DNA from: an uncultured Bacteroidales bacterium
GTDB taxonomy: Bacteria; Bacteroidota; Bacteroidia; Bacteroidales; Paludibacteraceae
Assembly (NCBI GenBank): GCA_946617165.1
Contig: CAMOJP010000011.1
Coordinates: forward strand, 1 to 37,334
Length of the DNA: 37,334 bases
Direction of reading: 5' to 3'
The notes under the pieces were generated by a model. It did not search any database. It was not told the origin of the DNA and saw only the letters and a program-made list of their open reading frames with translations. The translations under genes and the position numbers were made by a program. Below, piece by piece: positions 27,801 to 34,608 of this stretch. Position 1 is the first letter of the stretch, and each line of letters begins with the position of its first letter.

Positions 27801-29356
27801 GAGTAAGAGGCTGAAGAAGTTTTTTTATAGAGAGCAAGTTCTCCACCAGTTCCAGTTCCATAGCAAGCAAAGCCATAGTCTCCGTTTCTACGCAGAGTAG
27901 CATTTACAACATTATCAGTATTTTTTTTGTTTACAAAATCATAAGTTTCTGAACTGGATGTTGAAGAACAACTCCATAAGGCTTTGTCATCAGTACCATC
28001 ATCTAACAGTTGTGCTTTATTTTTAGCACCTGTACTTGCTGCATACTGACTTTCTCCCGCATTATAAATCGTCCAATACTCTCCACTTGCAGCAATATGC
28101 CAAATAATGGTTGCATCAGTTGTAGTAATAGTATTTGAGGAGGGTGAAACTGTAGTATACTGCAAACGATCTGATGTGACAGTTGTATTCATAGCGCCAT
28201 TATCATACACCAAAAGATAATCACCAGCAGTTAATTCACCAGTATATAAAGTAAATTTGTTAGAAGAACCACTACCACTCGAAGTAGCGAATACGGCGTA
28301 GTACGTTGTACCGCCAATAGGAATAGTTTTTCCGCTGACGCTTGTGAATAAATCATCCGGAGCATCAGTAGGATCTGCGTAAGTACCATCTTCCGTCCAT
28401 CCCACAAAGACTTTAGAGCCATCACAGACACTCGAAGCGGGTGTTCCAGGGTTTGTAAGAGCCGTCCCCGCCACATCTGTTTGTGCGGAGCCGAAAGGTG
28501 TGCCATTAGCCATCCAAGTTACGGTGTAGGTTAGAGCAGCACTAACAGTAATGTTCTGTGTAGTAGTCTTACCTCCGTAAGTAATGGTGATGGAAGTATT
28601 ACTTATCGTTAAGGCAGTAGAGGTTGATGGCGAGAAAGAGAAATCACTTGTATGCCCCTCATAAGCATAAGTATCAGGATCTCCACTATCATAAGTACGA
28701 GTAATCACTAATCCAGTTGGGTCAAAGGTTTCTCCTGCATAATAAGTTGTTTTCGTTGGTGGCGTTTGCACTGCGATAGATTCCAAGGTTTTGGTGCTAC
28801 CGCCAGAGGTTGAGTAAGACACGGCTACGGATTTGCAGTATAACGCTTTAGAAGCAGAAGAGGGTTTGGTTATAGTTACTACAATTTCTCCAGAAGCAGA
28901 ACCATCAAAAGTATAATCAGTGGCCGTTGCAGAAAGGGATTGAGCATCCCCTCCAAAAGCGGATCCGCCTACTGTAACTGATACTGTTGCTGACACGCCA
29001 GATGCAGTGCTTGCGTTGACCACAACTTTTGTAATAGTTCCACTAATACCAGATGTTGAGAGTGTGATATATTGTACGGCGGCAGAACCAGTGCCATAGT
29101 GGATACCTTTTGAACTATCAAAAGTGGATTCAGTACCATCTGAGCCTACCGTCCACGACACGCCATCGTCAGCTGTTCCTGATCCACTACATGCTGCGGT
29201 AAAAGTCAAAGTAGAAACTTTATCTTCGGCCCAGAGGGAGGTAGCGAAGGATAGAGATAGTAAAACCAAAGAGGTTTTAAGGACGAATGAGGTTTTGTGA
29301 AGGGAAGAGTTAATGAAAGACATAAGACCTTCAACGATAGAAAAATGTTTATTCAT
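21893..29356 (-). CDS. Giant modular T9SS-exported surface protein
   Basis: A 2487-residue protein predicted to be exported by Sec and then by the type IX system. A signal peptide with cleavage after SLWA (residue 43) is followed by an Ig-like domain (about 190-272). Three Listeria/Bacteroides InlB-type repeats lie near 275-357, 598-675 and 938-1015, each ending in a W-A-x-Y/W-type strand. Each is followed by a related module of about 145 residues (about 367-512, 684-831, 1026-1174), with a possible fourth at 1303-1456. After these come an FnIII-like domain (about 1460-1543), a lamin-tail-like region (about 1546-1710), and beta-rich sequence. Residues about 2415-2487 form a type A Por sorting domain (FVYDVSGKLLNRGQ, then NPGLYFVRV). 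No protease or hydrolase active site is evident, so an adhesin or structural role is inferred. It leads a five-gene unit. Confidence 0.88.
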   Translation of the reverse strand: MNKHFSIVEGLMSFINSSLHKTSFVLKTSLVLLSLSFATSLWAEDKVSTLTFTAACSGSGTADDGVSWTVGSDGTESTFDSSKGIHYGTGSAAVQYITLSTSGISGTITKVVVNASTASGVSATVSVTVGGSAFGGDAQSLSATATDYTFDGSASGEIVVTITKPSSASKALYCKSVAVSYSTSGGSTKTLESIAVQTPPTKTTYYAGETFDPTGLVITRTYDSGDPDTYAYEGHTSDFSFSPSTSTALTISNTSITITYGGKTTTQNITVSAALTYTVTWMANGTPFGSAQTDVAGTALTNPGTPASSVCDGSKVFVGWTEDGTYADPTDAPDDLFTSVSGKTIPIGGTTYYAVFATSSGSGSSNKFTLYTGELTAGDYLLVYDNGAMNTTVTSDRLQYTTVSPSSNTITTTDATIIWHIAASGEYWTIYNAGESQYAASTGAKNKAQLLDDGTDDKALWSCSSTSSSETYDFVNKKNTDNVVNATLRRNGDYGFACYGTGTGGELALYKKTSSASYSDYAVSCTTYTVTATTNNPSFGSVSVDHYTITATPATGYVADGCTVSPAANATVTQNGNIYTVHPSSDCTVQINFREATEYTVTLIDNGKTWTETAYEGTPYALPEEHKSTCPDATFLGWATGEYTNHYTGTSTNPGYTAGGEEVNITQPTTFVAVYGNVELGDNYAALKAEAELTSNANYVVAAYYSSKDYIVKATTSNDRIDSYQTSLTLADSGNEITDAKLVWRINVLNAATKTVTFYNADINKYLSINGDNALCFDDEPFAFTYTVDESGDAATWVFTSTTNTDYKLAFYSTYHQFNAYTTGSDLYLYKQLADNASYTSHPNCCHEPATPLAISAEPTTLIGSGVTTIALEGGNNKNITWYTTGGTLSGQSNTGATLTLSTPGTYTVTATQPDDETDPDNVICGATVTTNITVKAQWTITLKTKDDGTASTYDTQTVTDGETYTLPDLSEDYTCEDGYAFAGWATSESATAVEKTAGSVITASATTTWWAVWQSSSGDTETVTKWEKVSTTSDLVANATFVLSYNDKAMGSAIADGWAAKIDVDQDADKTYVAYPSSTTGVQVFTLKGSTGAWKFYSAATSQWLAMTEAGKISWTDTEGDAATFTITITPSGSDAYIYNNAATSNPYLKYNAGSPRFKGYAEESCAFASLYKNKGNTVTISSSSGVSYFVNNEHCSSGAMIKADGAWITAANGQKVKAIIPVVAKNFDASSTLSVSNISDSHFTATLAETAIPAGSTGLTTTLTVEYLPDASDVLNATTITLSAGDVTKTITVNGRSLPDEFLMIAKKTLWYAVPANMNDGAGAYSGVNVVPNDGTEPDKVAVAPSTVIYSLKSVANSRYATTGQYVRLAGLGNKGLWANGSTSTTTIYNNAPIADSNDGHYEWELATTDGVHYTISNPAHPDAAAGRQLALGGTSGLFYGLYKTATTFFLVPAGCTSQPQEVNVSARRTDATFSWVSNASSLTIDIYTDEAMTALAKSETATSSPYMMLGLNETTEYWFKLTPDGSEDCAVTGKFKTTGPVIDVVEWEENKAIIFVDKDEELHPRIVIDGEVEHGAGSGATATDIFFSKYFEAEGTAKMLGVFNGTTNDIPLADITIVQRNLTGDAKAFSLASYGAQRAGYIKAGEEILFYTQDSRDEVMECAKTDPTFSNWNNVDGKEGASNFNFGGKGTIRLFRGNTCIDIIGAMVEGNDIDDNKQATVEGADSPSWAPVRNSEKGFVTAYGDNYLTKDVEESDYGLSSCRCLLIRKSFVTSGDSAVLNNFGEFKTLGVYTGVDSKQHKGEWAGLQIPDASGSEKDYIHTCEGFQEVGKFDYSKYYKEWTTVLPGEELEGNVLDAAAKTYEIEIDNLAQYSCLNLKFQLTNKDDVTEVYTEQQVQVPILVKGGHQTVDAIFNSIVKNDGGDPLYDESINRCKTCDVVVLGTGVLTKATDGTPHDAPKIGNLKVYPGGKIVVPTGTTYEINSLALRRQEDALPLADIQGTLNIKQPNATYLDIRIDPSNWHYFTLPYDVNVSDITFVDGTPAAIGTDFRIGRYDGEHRAATQSQSWVNLTADDVVKAGIGYIIGLPGSGKVQRELRFPMANSVVAEEQTNKDVEGLHAWGGDKTDEELRPNHKGWNLIGAPYLSYYYTTLQEPLPTGQLIPDPGEDPWKGHWVRNSSSLRYIVVPVDNGMSEYDQVDIANYHMAPFTSYFVQIGGADPAANQKITYNGAQAGKFNVARRAPHEYEEDNHEVWFGINLVNDKNEQDATTLLISDKFTDDYDIMDDLVKMRGAYYQYAQITTKPVLASRNSKGEMAFNALPDASAAAGVPLNFFAAQDGQYRFAVSANYPLDEIKEAYLYDNENAEAKWHNLLEEDYIFTSKRGDNTTRFLLAVKVERKQPEITTALNNTNSRLALTTIDHTLILSGLSNNADIFVYDVSGKLLNRGQYSANMNGVFRTVVDNPGLYFVRVKTDSDLQTLQTLVY

Positions 29357-29415
29357 GGTTGTAATTATTTATTCAAGGTTACTATTGGTGTCAAGACACA
29401 CCATAAAAAAGTGTG

Positions 29416-29447
29416 CAAAAATACAACTTTTTTGGCAAATACGCAAA
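29416..29447 (-). promoter_or_regulatory. Promoter of the giant-protein operon
   Basis: On the minus strand TTTG (29444-29447) and TATTTTTG (29416-29423) are exactly 20 bp apart, a full consensus. Transcription should start near 29409, giving a leader of about 52 bases to the ATG at 29356. The five genes downstream have no comparable promoter between them, supporting one transcript. Confidence 0.8.
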
Positions 29448-29840
29448 TTAAAACGGCAAAAAAATGCAAAACTATGTTGTAAAACATAGCAATTTAACAA
29501 GTATTAAGAAGAATAGACTATCAGAGAGAATTTTTAGTAAAAAGTAAAAAAAACGTTGTAAGCGGCTACGGAAATTATAAGGGAAGTATAGCAGAAGTAT
29601 TTCGTTAGCATGTTAGTATTCCGATGAAATCAGGCTTCTAACATACTAAGGTTATAGTAATATCATGGTAATGTCATAGTAATAACATACTAATCACATA
29701 CTAATATCATACTAATCACATACTAATCACATACTAAATTCTCGAATTGACGGGGGATTGGAGGGGGAAAGAGTGAAAGGGATTAGGGGAGGTAGTAGTG
29801 GCGGAGTGTGGCGGAGTGTGTCGCAGACGCCGGGAAGGGA
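29448..29840. other. Repeat-rich non-coding spacer
   Basis: Between the giant-protein promoter and the 3' end of the GHL10-like gene there is no credible gene. It contains an AT-rich segment, the CATACTAAT array, and a G-rich duplication of the end of the neighbouring gene. I see no tRNA or stable terminator. Confidence 0.65.
29641..29738. repeat. CATACTAAT short tandem array
   Basis: Units of 10-11 bp around ACATACTAATC recur; the right half (29685-29738) is close to perfect and the left half is diverged (for example GTCATAGTAATA). Units are adjacent with no spacers, so this is not a CRISPR array. Confidence 0.8.
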
Positions 29841-29880
29841 TTAGGGGAGGTAGTAGTGGCGGAGTGTGTCGCAGACGCCG
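29777..29880. repeat. Duplication of the 3' end of the GHL10-like gene
   Basis: Positions 29777-29810 are identical to 29835-29868 (34 bp), and 29821-29832 to 29869-29880 (12 bp). The left copy also carries an extra tandem GCGGAGTGTG (29811-29820). The right copy encodes the last codons of the hydrolase and includes its stop; the left copy lies beyond the stop. Confidence 0.9.
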
Positions 29881-31169
29881 AGGGGATTGCGGAGGAGAGG
29901 CTTAACGGAATAGAAGCACTCACCCTCTATGAGCGGAATAGAACGGTTAATCTTCATCTGTCGGTCAATCTCATTACCAGTTCGCCATGCAGCCGCTTCT
30001 TTCTCACTACCAAGGCGATAAGGTGCCATGCCGATATAGAGTTTGCAGAACTTAGCCGGTATAGGCGAAGGATGAATAATATCGTCCTTAGAGGCAGGAG
30101 GTGCCATTTCATCGGAAGTAAGCCGTCGGAAGGCTTTTTTAGCATAGTCCAAGTTTGCTCTGTCCACGCTCTGCGCCCACCAATGCGCCAAGGTGTAGAA
30201 GTCTGCCGCCCGGTTACCTATATGCCAATAGAGCTGCGGGCAGACATAATCAATCCATCCCTCTCTAATCCAATAAAGGACATCGGCATAGAGGTTGTCG
30301 TAATTAGTGAGTCCTGCAGTAGTAGCACTGCCAAGCGAGTCTCTGGTGTTATTGCGCCAGACGCCAAAAGGCGAGATCCCAAACTCGACATTAGGGTTGG
30401 TCCGGCGAATAGTACGGGAGATGTCCCTGATAGCCATATTGACATTATTGCGTCGCCAATCGCGTATATCGGTAAATCCCCTGGGATTCGCCTCGAAGCA
30501 AGCTTTATCGGGCAGCGGCTGACGCGGTTTGGGATAGGGATAGAAATAGTCGTCCATATGGATGGCATCAATATCATACCGTGAGACGATATCCTCGACG
30601 ACATGACAAATCCACTGTCTTGTTTCGTCCAGTCCTGGTTCGAAATACCACTGTTCTCCGTACTGCCAGAACCAGTCAGGGTGCATACGCATGACATGAT
30701 TAGGCACGAGCATGGAAGTATCCATGGAACTGATTGTGACGCGGTAGGGATTGAGCCAAGCATGTACTTCCATATTTCTGTCATGCGCCTCCGCCGTGAC
30801 GAACTCCAAGGGGTCGTACTGTTCGTCTATTCCCGCCAAGATTCCTCCATTATCCTGCCAGAATCCCTGCACCCCGGTGAGCCAATGCGACCAAGGTTCG
30901 AGTTCTGACCAATAAAGCGCATCGGCTGTAGGTCTGACCTGGAAGATGACGGCATTGATACCCAACGCCTGAAGGCTATCCAAGATAGCGATCATTTCCT
31001 GCTGCTGTGTTGCGGGATAGCCTACAGCTTCAGGCGAAGGCCAGTCGATATTAGCGACCGTAGCAATCCACGCTCCGCGGAAGCGGATATTATCTGCTTT
31101 AGCGGAAATCAAGAACAAGGAGTCAAGAATAAGGACTATCGTGATTATTTTACGAAGAAATGCAGCCAT
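29841..31169 (-). CDS. GHL10-type glycoside hydrolase-like protein
   Basis: A 442-residue exported protein of the GHL10 (YngK/DUF187) family, TIM-barrel proteins related to glycoside hydrolases and often linked to cell wall or surface glycans. A signal peptide (cleavage near residue 25, SAKA-D) leads to FRGAWIATVANIDWP, the family's opening block. NAVIFQVRPTADALY, HAWLNPYR, DAIHMDDYFYPYP and FGISPFGVWRN follow in order; acidic residues in the last blocks are the likely active site. The gene starts inside the end of recF (20-bp overlap) and may be co-transcribed with it. Its last codons sit in a duplicated segment, so the C-terminus could vary between strains. The substrate is unknown. Confidence 0.85.
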   Translation of the reverse strand: MAAFLRKIITIVLILDSLFLISAKADNIRFRGAWIATVANIDWPSPEAVGYPATQQQEMIAILDSLQALGINAVIFQVRPTADALYWSELEPWSHWLTGVQGFWQDNGGILAGIDEQYDPLEFVTAEAHDRNMEVHAWLNPYRVTISSMDTSMLVPNHVMRMHPDWFWQYGEQWYFEPGLDETRQWICHVVEDIVSRYDIDAIHMDDYFYPYPKPRQPLPDKACFEANPRGFTDIRDWRRNNVNMAIRDISRTIRRTNPNVEFGISPFGVWRNNTRDSLGSATTAGLTNYDNLYADVLYWIREGWIDYVCPQLYWHIGNRAADFYTLAHWWAQSVDRANLDYAKKAFRRLTSDEMAPPASKDDIIHPSPIPAKFCKLYIGMAPYRLGSEKEAAAWRTGNEIDRQMKINRSIPLIEGECFYSVKPLLRNPLGVCDTLRHYYLP

Positions 31170-32247
31170 CAGATACGTGGAATATTTTAGCAGAGTCGTC
31201 CGGCTGCAGGATAGCAGTCAGATGCTGTCTGTCGGTGTCAGTTATAAAAATCTGTCCGAATCGTTCGGAGCGGACGAGTTGGACTATACGCTCCACCCTC
31301 TCAGAATCCAGTTTGTCGAAGATATCATCGAGGAGGAGAATGGGTTGTTGTTTGTCAGAGAGGTAAAGCGCCTGTGCAAGCTTCATAGCGATGATATATG
31401 TTTTCTGCTGTCCCTGGCTGCCCACGCGTTTCAAGGGGTAGTCGGTATCACCGTCGGTGATGAGCATCTCCAGCTCATCCTTATGTACGCCCTGCGAAGT
31501 CCAACCGAGAATCATATCACGCTGTCTTGTAGTGCGGAAAGCGTTCTCCAAGTTTCTGTTCTGCAACTGACTGATATAGCGCAGTTTGACCTGTTCATTA
31601 CCACCGCTGACGGCGGCATAGACTTCCTGGAAGATAGGCATAAACGCGTCAATGAACGCCGTTCGCGCTTCGTAGATATACTGCGCGGGTTCAAGCAGCT
31701 GCATATCGAAAACCGCCAAGAGGTCGTCCCGGGTCGTTTGGGCATTTTCGTTTTCGGAGAGTTGTTTGAGCAGTGCGTTCCGCTGTTTGAGGATAGCGTT
31801 ATATCGGGTGAGATATTCGAGATAGCGTTTGTCCTGCTGGGAGATAACCGCATCCATAAACCTGCGCCTCTCCTCGCTCCCCTCTTCGACGAGTTGGTTG
31901 TCCTGCGGGCAAACCAAGACCAAGGGAATCAGTCCGATATGGTCGATGAGGCGTTTGTAGTCTTTCTTTCCCCGTCGGAAGGACTTTTTCACCCCCCGTT
32001 TGAGTCCGCATGTGAAGACCTCCTCTCCGTAGGTACCCTGTACCATCGCCATCTCCTGACCGTGCGTAATGTTCTGGCTATCAGTGGATGAGAAAGCAGA
32101 CTTAGTGAATGACAAGAGATAAATGGCGTCCAAGAGGTTGGTTTTGCCCTGTCCGTTCAAGCCGATAAAACAGTTGAGTTTATCCGAGAAGTCCAAAGAA
32201 GCCTCCCTGATATTGCGATAGTTTAATATTTGTAAGCGGTTCAGCAC
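31150..32247 (-). CDS. recF: DNA replication and repair protein RecF
   Basis: An SMC-like ATPase that loads RecA at single-strand gaps with RecO and RecR. Walker A is GLNGQGKTN (29-37), the signature region is SQGQQKTYIIAMKLA, and Walker B is ILLLDDIFDKLD. The frame reaches a TTG at 32277, but the -7 box at 32267-32274 covers that area, so translation must begin downstream. The GTG at 32247 gives VLNRLQILNYRN, which aligns with the usual N-terminus, and a length of 365 residues, as expected. The leader would be about 12 bases. The gene is divergent from the response regulator and overlaps the GHL10-like gene by 20 bp. Confidence 0.93.
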   Translation of the reverse strand: MLNRLQILNYRNIREASLDFSDKLNCFIGLNGQGKTNLLDAIYLLSFTKSAFSSTDSQNITHGQEMAMVQGTYGEEVFTCGLKRGVKKSFRRGKKDYKRLIDHIGLIPLVLVCPQDNQLVEEGSEERRRFMDAVISQQDKRYLEYLTRYNAILKQRNALLKQLSENENAQTTRDDLLAVFDMQLLEPAQYIYEARTAFIDAFMPIFQEVYAAVSGGNEQVKLRYISQLQNRNLENAFRTTRQRDMILGWTSQGVHKDELEMLITDGDTDYPLKRVGSQGQQKTYIIAMKLAQALYLSDKQQPILLLDDIFDKLDSERVERIVQLVRSERFGQIFITDTDRQHLTAILQPDDSAKIFHVSDGCISS

Positions 32248-32266
32248 TTTTTCACAAAAAATCGTG

Positions 32267-32298
32267 CAAAGGTACAACTTTTTTTGGATATATACAAA
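32267..32298 (-). promoter_or_regulatory. Promoter of recF
   Basis: On the minus strand TTTG (32295-32298) and TACCTTTG (32267-32274) are exactly 20 bp apart. It physically overlaps the divergent promoter at 32283-32314, so RNA polymerase could not occupy both at once. Confidence 0.8.
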
Positions 32299-32314
32299 AT
32301 TATTTGTATCTTTG
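32283..32314 (+). promoter_or_regulatory. Promoter of the sigma-54 activator gene
   Basis: TTTG (32283-32286) and TATCTTTG (32307-32314) are exactly 20 bp apart. Transcription should begin near 32321, about 13 bases before the ATG at 32334. The upstream TTG-started frame from 32304 lies in the -7 box and is excluded. Confidence 0.8.
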
Positions 32315-32333
32315 CAGCAAATTTAGGAAAGAG

Positions 32334-33497
32334 ATGTCAAAAATCCTGATTATAGACGATGAGCGTGCTATTCGTAACACGCTGAAAGAGATATTAGAGA
32401 CCGAAGGTTATAGTGTAGATATAGCCGAGAGCGGTGTATCCGGTCTTCAGTTAGCCCAAGAGAATGAATACGATTTGATATTCTCCGACGTCAAGATGCC
32501 GGAGATGGACGGTATTGAGTTTTTAGAGAAAGTACCTCCACGCTGCCCTGTTATCATGATATCCGGTCACGGCAATATCGAGACAGCGGTAGAAGCGATA
32601 AAGAAAGGTGCGTGGGATTTTATGGAGAAGCCATTGGACCTGAATCACTTGCTTCAGATGACGAAGAACGCTATCGCCCACGGTGATTTGAGCAGCCAGT
32701 TGCAGAAGAAGACAGAAGAGCTCAAGGCCATCCGCAAGCAAGTAGGGGAACGCAACCAGATGATAGGCGAGTCATCAGCCATCACGCATGTGCGCGATAT
32801 AATAGATAAGGTAGCGGGCACCGAAGCCCGCGTACTCATCACTGGTGAAAACGGCACCGGAAAAGAGGTAGTAGCCCATTTGCTGCATGAACAATCCAAT
32901 CGTGCAAACGGTCCGATGGTTGAAGTGAACTGCGCAGCTATTCCGTCCGAGTTGATAGAATCGGAGTTATTCGGTCATATGAAGGGTTCTTTTACGGGAG
33001 CAGTCAAAGACCGCGCCGGTAAATTTGAGCAAGCTGACGGTGGCACCCTGTTCTTAGACGAGATAGGCGACTTAAGTCTTGCGGCTCAAGCCAAAGTGCT
33101 TCGTGCCTTACAGGAGAATGAGATAACCCGTGTAGGTTCTGACAAGACGACCAAAGTGAATGTCCGCGTATTAGCAGCCACGAACAAAAACCTGAGTGAA
33201 GAGATTGAGAAAGGGAACTTCCGGGAGGACCTGTTCCACCGTCTCAATGTAATCCCAATCCGCGTTCCGGCACTTCGTGACCGCTTAGAAGATATCCCCG
33301 CCCTGACGGAGTACTTCACCAAACAAATATGCGCAGAGCAAGGTTGGAAAGAGAAGAGTTTTAGTGCAGCAGCCATCAAAGCCCTTCAACAACACGACTG
33401 GCCGGGTAATATCCGTGAACTTCGCAATGTCATCGAACGTCTTATCATATTAGCAGGTGACGAAATAAGCGAAGAGGACGTAAAAACATTTGCATAA
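32334..33497 (+). CDS. NtrC-family response regulator without DNA-binding domain
   Basis: A two-component regulator with an N-terminal receiver (Asp8, Asp9 and phospho-acceptor Asp52 in SDVKMP) and a sigma-54-interacting AAA+ domain. The AAA+ domain shows Walker A GENGTGKE, the sigma-54 contact loop as GSFTGA instead of GAFTGA, LFLDEIGDL and the WPGNIRELRN sensor. The 387-residue chain stops at EEDVKTFA, just where a Fis-type helix-turn-helix usually follows. Only 18 bp separate its stop from udk, so no displaced HTH exists. I recall similar HTH-less proteins in this phylum. It may activate sigma-54 polymerase without specific enhancer binding, or use a partner. No histidine kinase gene is adjacent. 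The start is supported by AGGAAAGAG. Confidence 0.9.
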   Translation: MSKILIIDDERAIRNTLKEILETEGYSVDIAESGVSGLQLAQENEYDLIFSDVKMPEMDGIEFLEKVPPRCPVIMISGHGNIETAVEAIKKGAWDFMEKPLDLNHLLQMTKNAIAHGDLSSQLQKKTEELKAIRKQVGERNQMIGESSAITHVRDIIDKVAGTEARVLITGENGTGKEVVAHLLHEQSNRANGPMVEVNCAAIPSELIESELFGHMKGSFTGAVKDRAGKFEQADGGTLFLDEIGDLSLAAQAKVLRALQENEITRVGSDKTTKVNVRVLAATNKNLSEEIEKGNFREDLFHRLNVIPIRVPALRDRLEDIPALTEYFTKQICAEQGWKEKSFSAAAIKALQQHDWPGNIRELRNVIERLIILAGDEISEEDVKTFA

Positions 33498-33515
33498 AAG
33501 AAAAAACTATATACT

Positions 33516-34163
33516 ATGTTCGTTATTGGTATCGCCGGCGGAACCGGCTCAGGAAAAACAACTGTTGTAAGAAAACTGATTGAACGCCTTCCGAAAGGCG
33601 AAGTTGCGGTTCTTCACCAAGACTCGTATTACAAGGACTCAAGTAATGTTCCGGTAGAGGACCGTCAAAAGATTAATTTCGACCATCCGGATGCCTTCGA
33701 CTGGCCATTGTTAGAGCAACATCTTCACACGTTGCGCGACGGCAAGAGTATCGAGGAGCCGATATATAGTTATATCACCTGTACCCGTTCCAATGAGACG
33801 GTACATATTGAGCCGAAGGAAGTAGTGATATTAGAGGGTATTATGGCCTTGCGTGACGAGAAGCTCCGCGAAGAGATGGACCTCAAAGTGTTTGTTGATG
33901 CCGATGCCGACGACCGTTTAATTCGCGTTATCAGACGCGATATTGTAGAGCGTGGCCGTACTGCTGAAGCTGTTATGGAGCGTTACGGCCGTGTGCTCAA
34001 GCCGATGCACGAACAGTTTATCGAGCCCTGTAAGCGCTATGCCGACGTGATTATTCCACAAGGCGGTCACAATAACGCCGCAATCAACGTGATGGCCAAA
34101 TTTATCAAGCAACAACTGCGTGAACAACAACAAGTAGCTAACGGAGAGTACCGAGTTATATAG
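33516..34163 (+). CDS. udk: Uridine kinase
   Basis: A pyrimidine-salvage kinase that converts uridine and cytidine to UMP and CMP with ATP or GTP. The P-loop is GGTGSGKTT (8-16). HQDSYYKD, NFDHPDAFDWPLL and EGIMALRD are conserved substrate and catalytic blocks, and IRRDIVERGR is the lid. At 215 residues it has the usual length. It is 18 bp downstream of the sigma-54 activator and 16 bp upstream of the chromate transporter pair, so these may share a transcript, though a functional link is not evident. Confidence 0.95.
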   Translation: MFVIGIAGGTGSGKTTVVRKLIERLPKGEVAVLHQDSYYKDSSNVPVEDRQKINFDHPDAFDWPLLEQHLHTLRDGKSIEEPIYSYITCTRSNETVHIEPKEVVILEGIMALRDEKLREEMDLKVFVDADADDRLIRVIRRDIVERGRTAEAVMERYGRVLKPMHEQFIEPCKRYADVIIPQGGHNNAAINVMAKFIKQQLREQQQVANGEYRVI

Positions 34164-34179
34164 TTGTTGGTTGTTAGCC

Positions 34180-34605
34180 GTGGATGATTTAAAGAAGATT
34201 TTAGAGTTGTTTTGGGTGTACCTGAAGATAGGTACATTTACTATAGGAGGCGGGTATGTCATGCTCGCCCTTGTTCAACGTGAGATAGTAGATAAACACA
34301 AGTGGGTTGAAGAGAAAGAGTTTCTCAATATGCTTGCATTAGCTCAAGCCGCTCCGGGACTGATTGCAGTTAATACCGCCATATTTGTGGGTTGGTGCGT
34401 AAGCAAAGGACATCACCGCTGGGCATATATCACCGCCGCCGTTTTAGGCGCCACGATTCCCTCTATCGTGTGTATTTTAGCGATAGCGATGTTCTTCACG
34501 CAATATAAGGACCTGCCGGAGATAGAACGTGTGTTCAAGGGAGTCAGACCCGCTGTAGTAGCCCTCATAGCAGCCACTGTAGTGAGGATGGCCAGCAAGA
34601 TATAG
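34180..34605 (+). CDS. Chromate transporter family, short subunit 1
   Basis: A half-length (about 141 residues) CHR-family membrane protein with the signature FTIGGGYVMLALVQRE near the N-terminus and the AAPGLIAVNTA block, plus three or four further hydrophobic helices. Full-length ChrA is a fusion of two such halves; here they are separate and adjacent. I place the start at the GTG at 34180 (VDDLKKILELF) because family members begin near this point. A TTG at 34171 is possible, and no ribosome-binding site decides between them. The transported ion in non-resistant anaerobes is uncertain; the family name does not prove chromate export. Confidence 0.85.
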   Translation: MDDLKKILELFWVYLKIGTFTIGGGYVMLALVQREIVDKHKWVEEKEFLNMLALAQAAPGLIAVNTAIFVGWCVSKGHHRWAYITAAVLGATIPSIVCILAIAMFFTQYKDLPEIERVFKGVRPAVVALIAATVVRMASKI

Positions 34606-34608
34606 CGA

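Noticed and set aside
29641..29738. CRISPR-like array
   Set aside because: Units of 10-11 bp are directly adjacent with no unique spacers and no cas genes are present.
29808..30584. Plus-strand open frame of 258 codons
   Set aside because: It is antisense to the GHL10-like gene, begins in the duplicated repeat and resembles no protein family.
31141..32091. Plus-strand open frame of 316 codons
   Set aside because: It is fully antisense to recF, whose motifs are unmistakable; no family is recognised in the antisense product.
33918..34262. Minus-strand frame across the end of udk
   Set aside because: It is antisense to udk and the chromate transporter start and shows no family signature.
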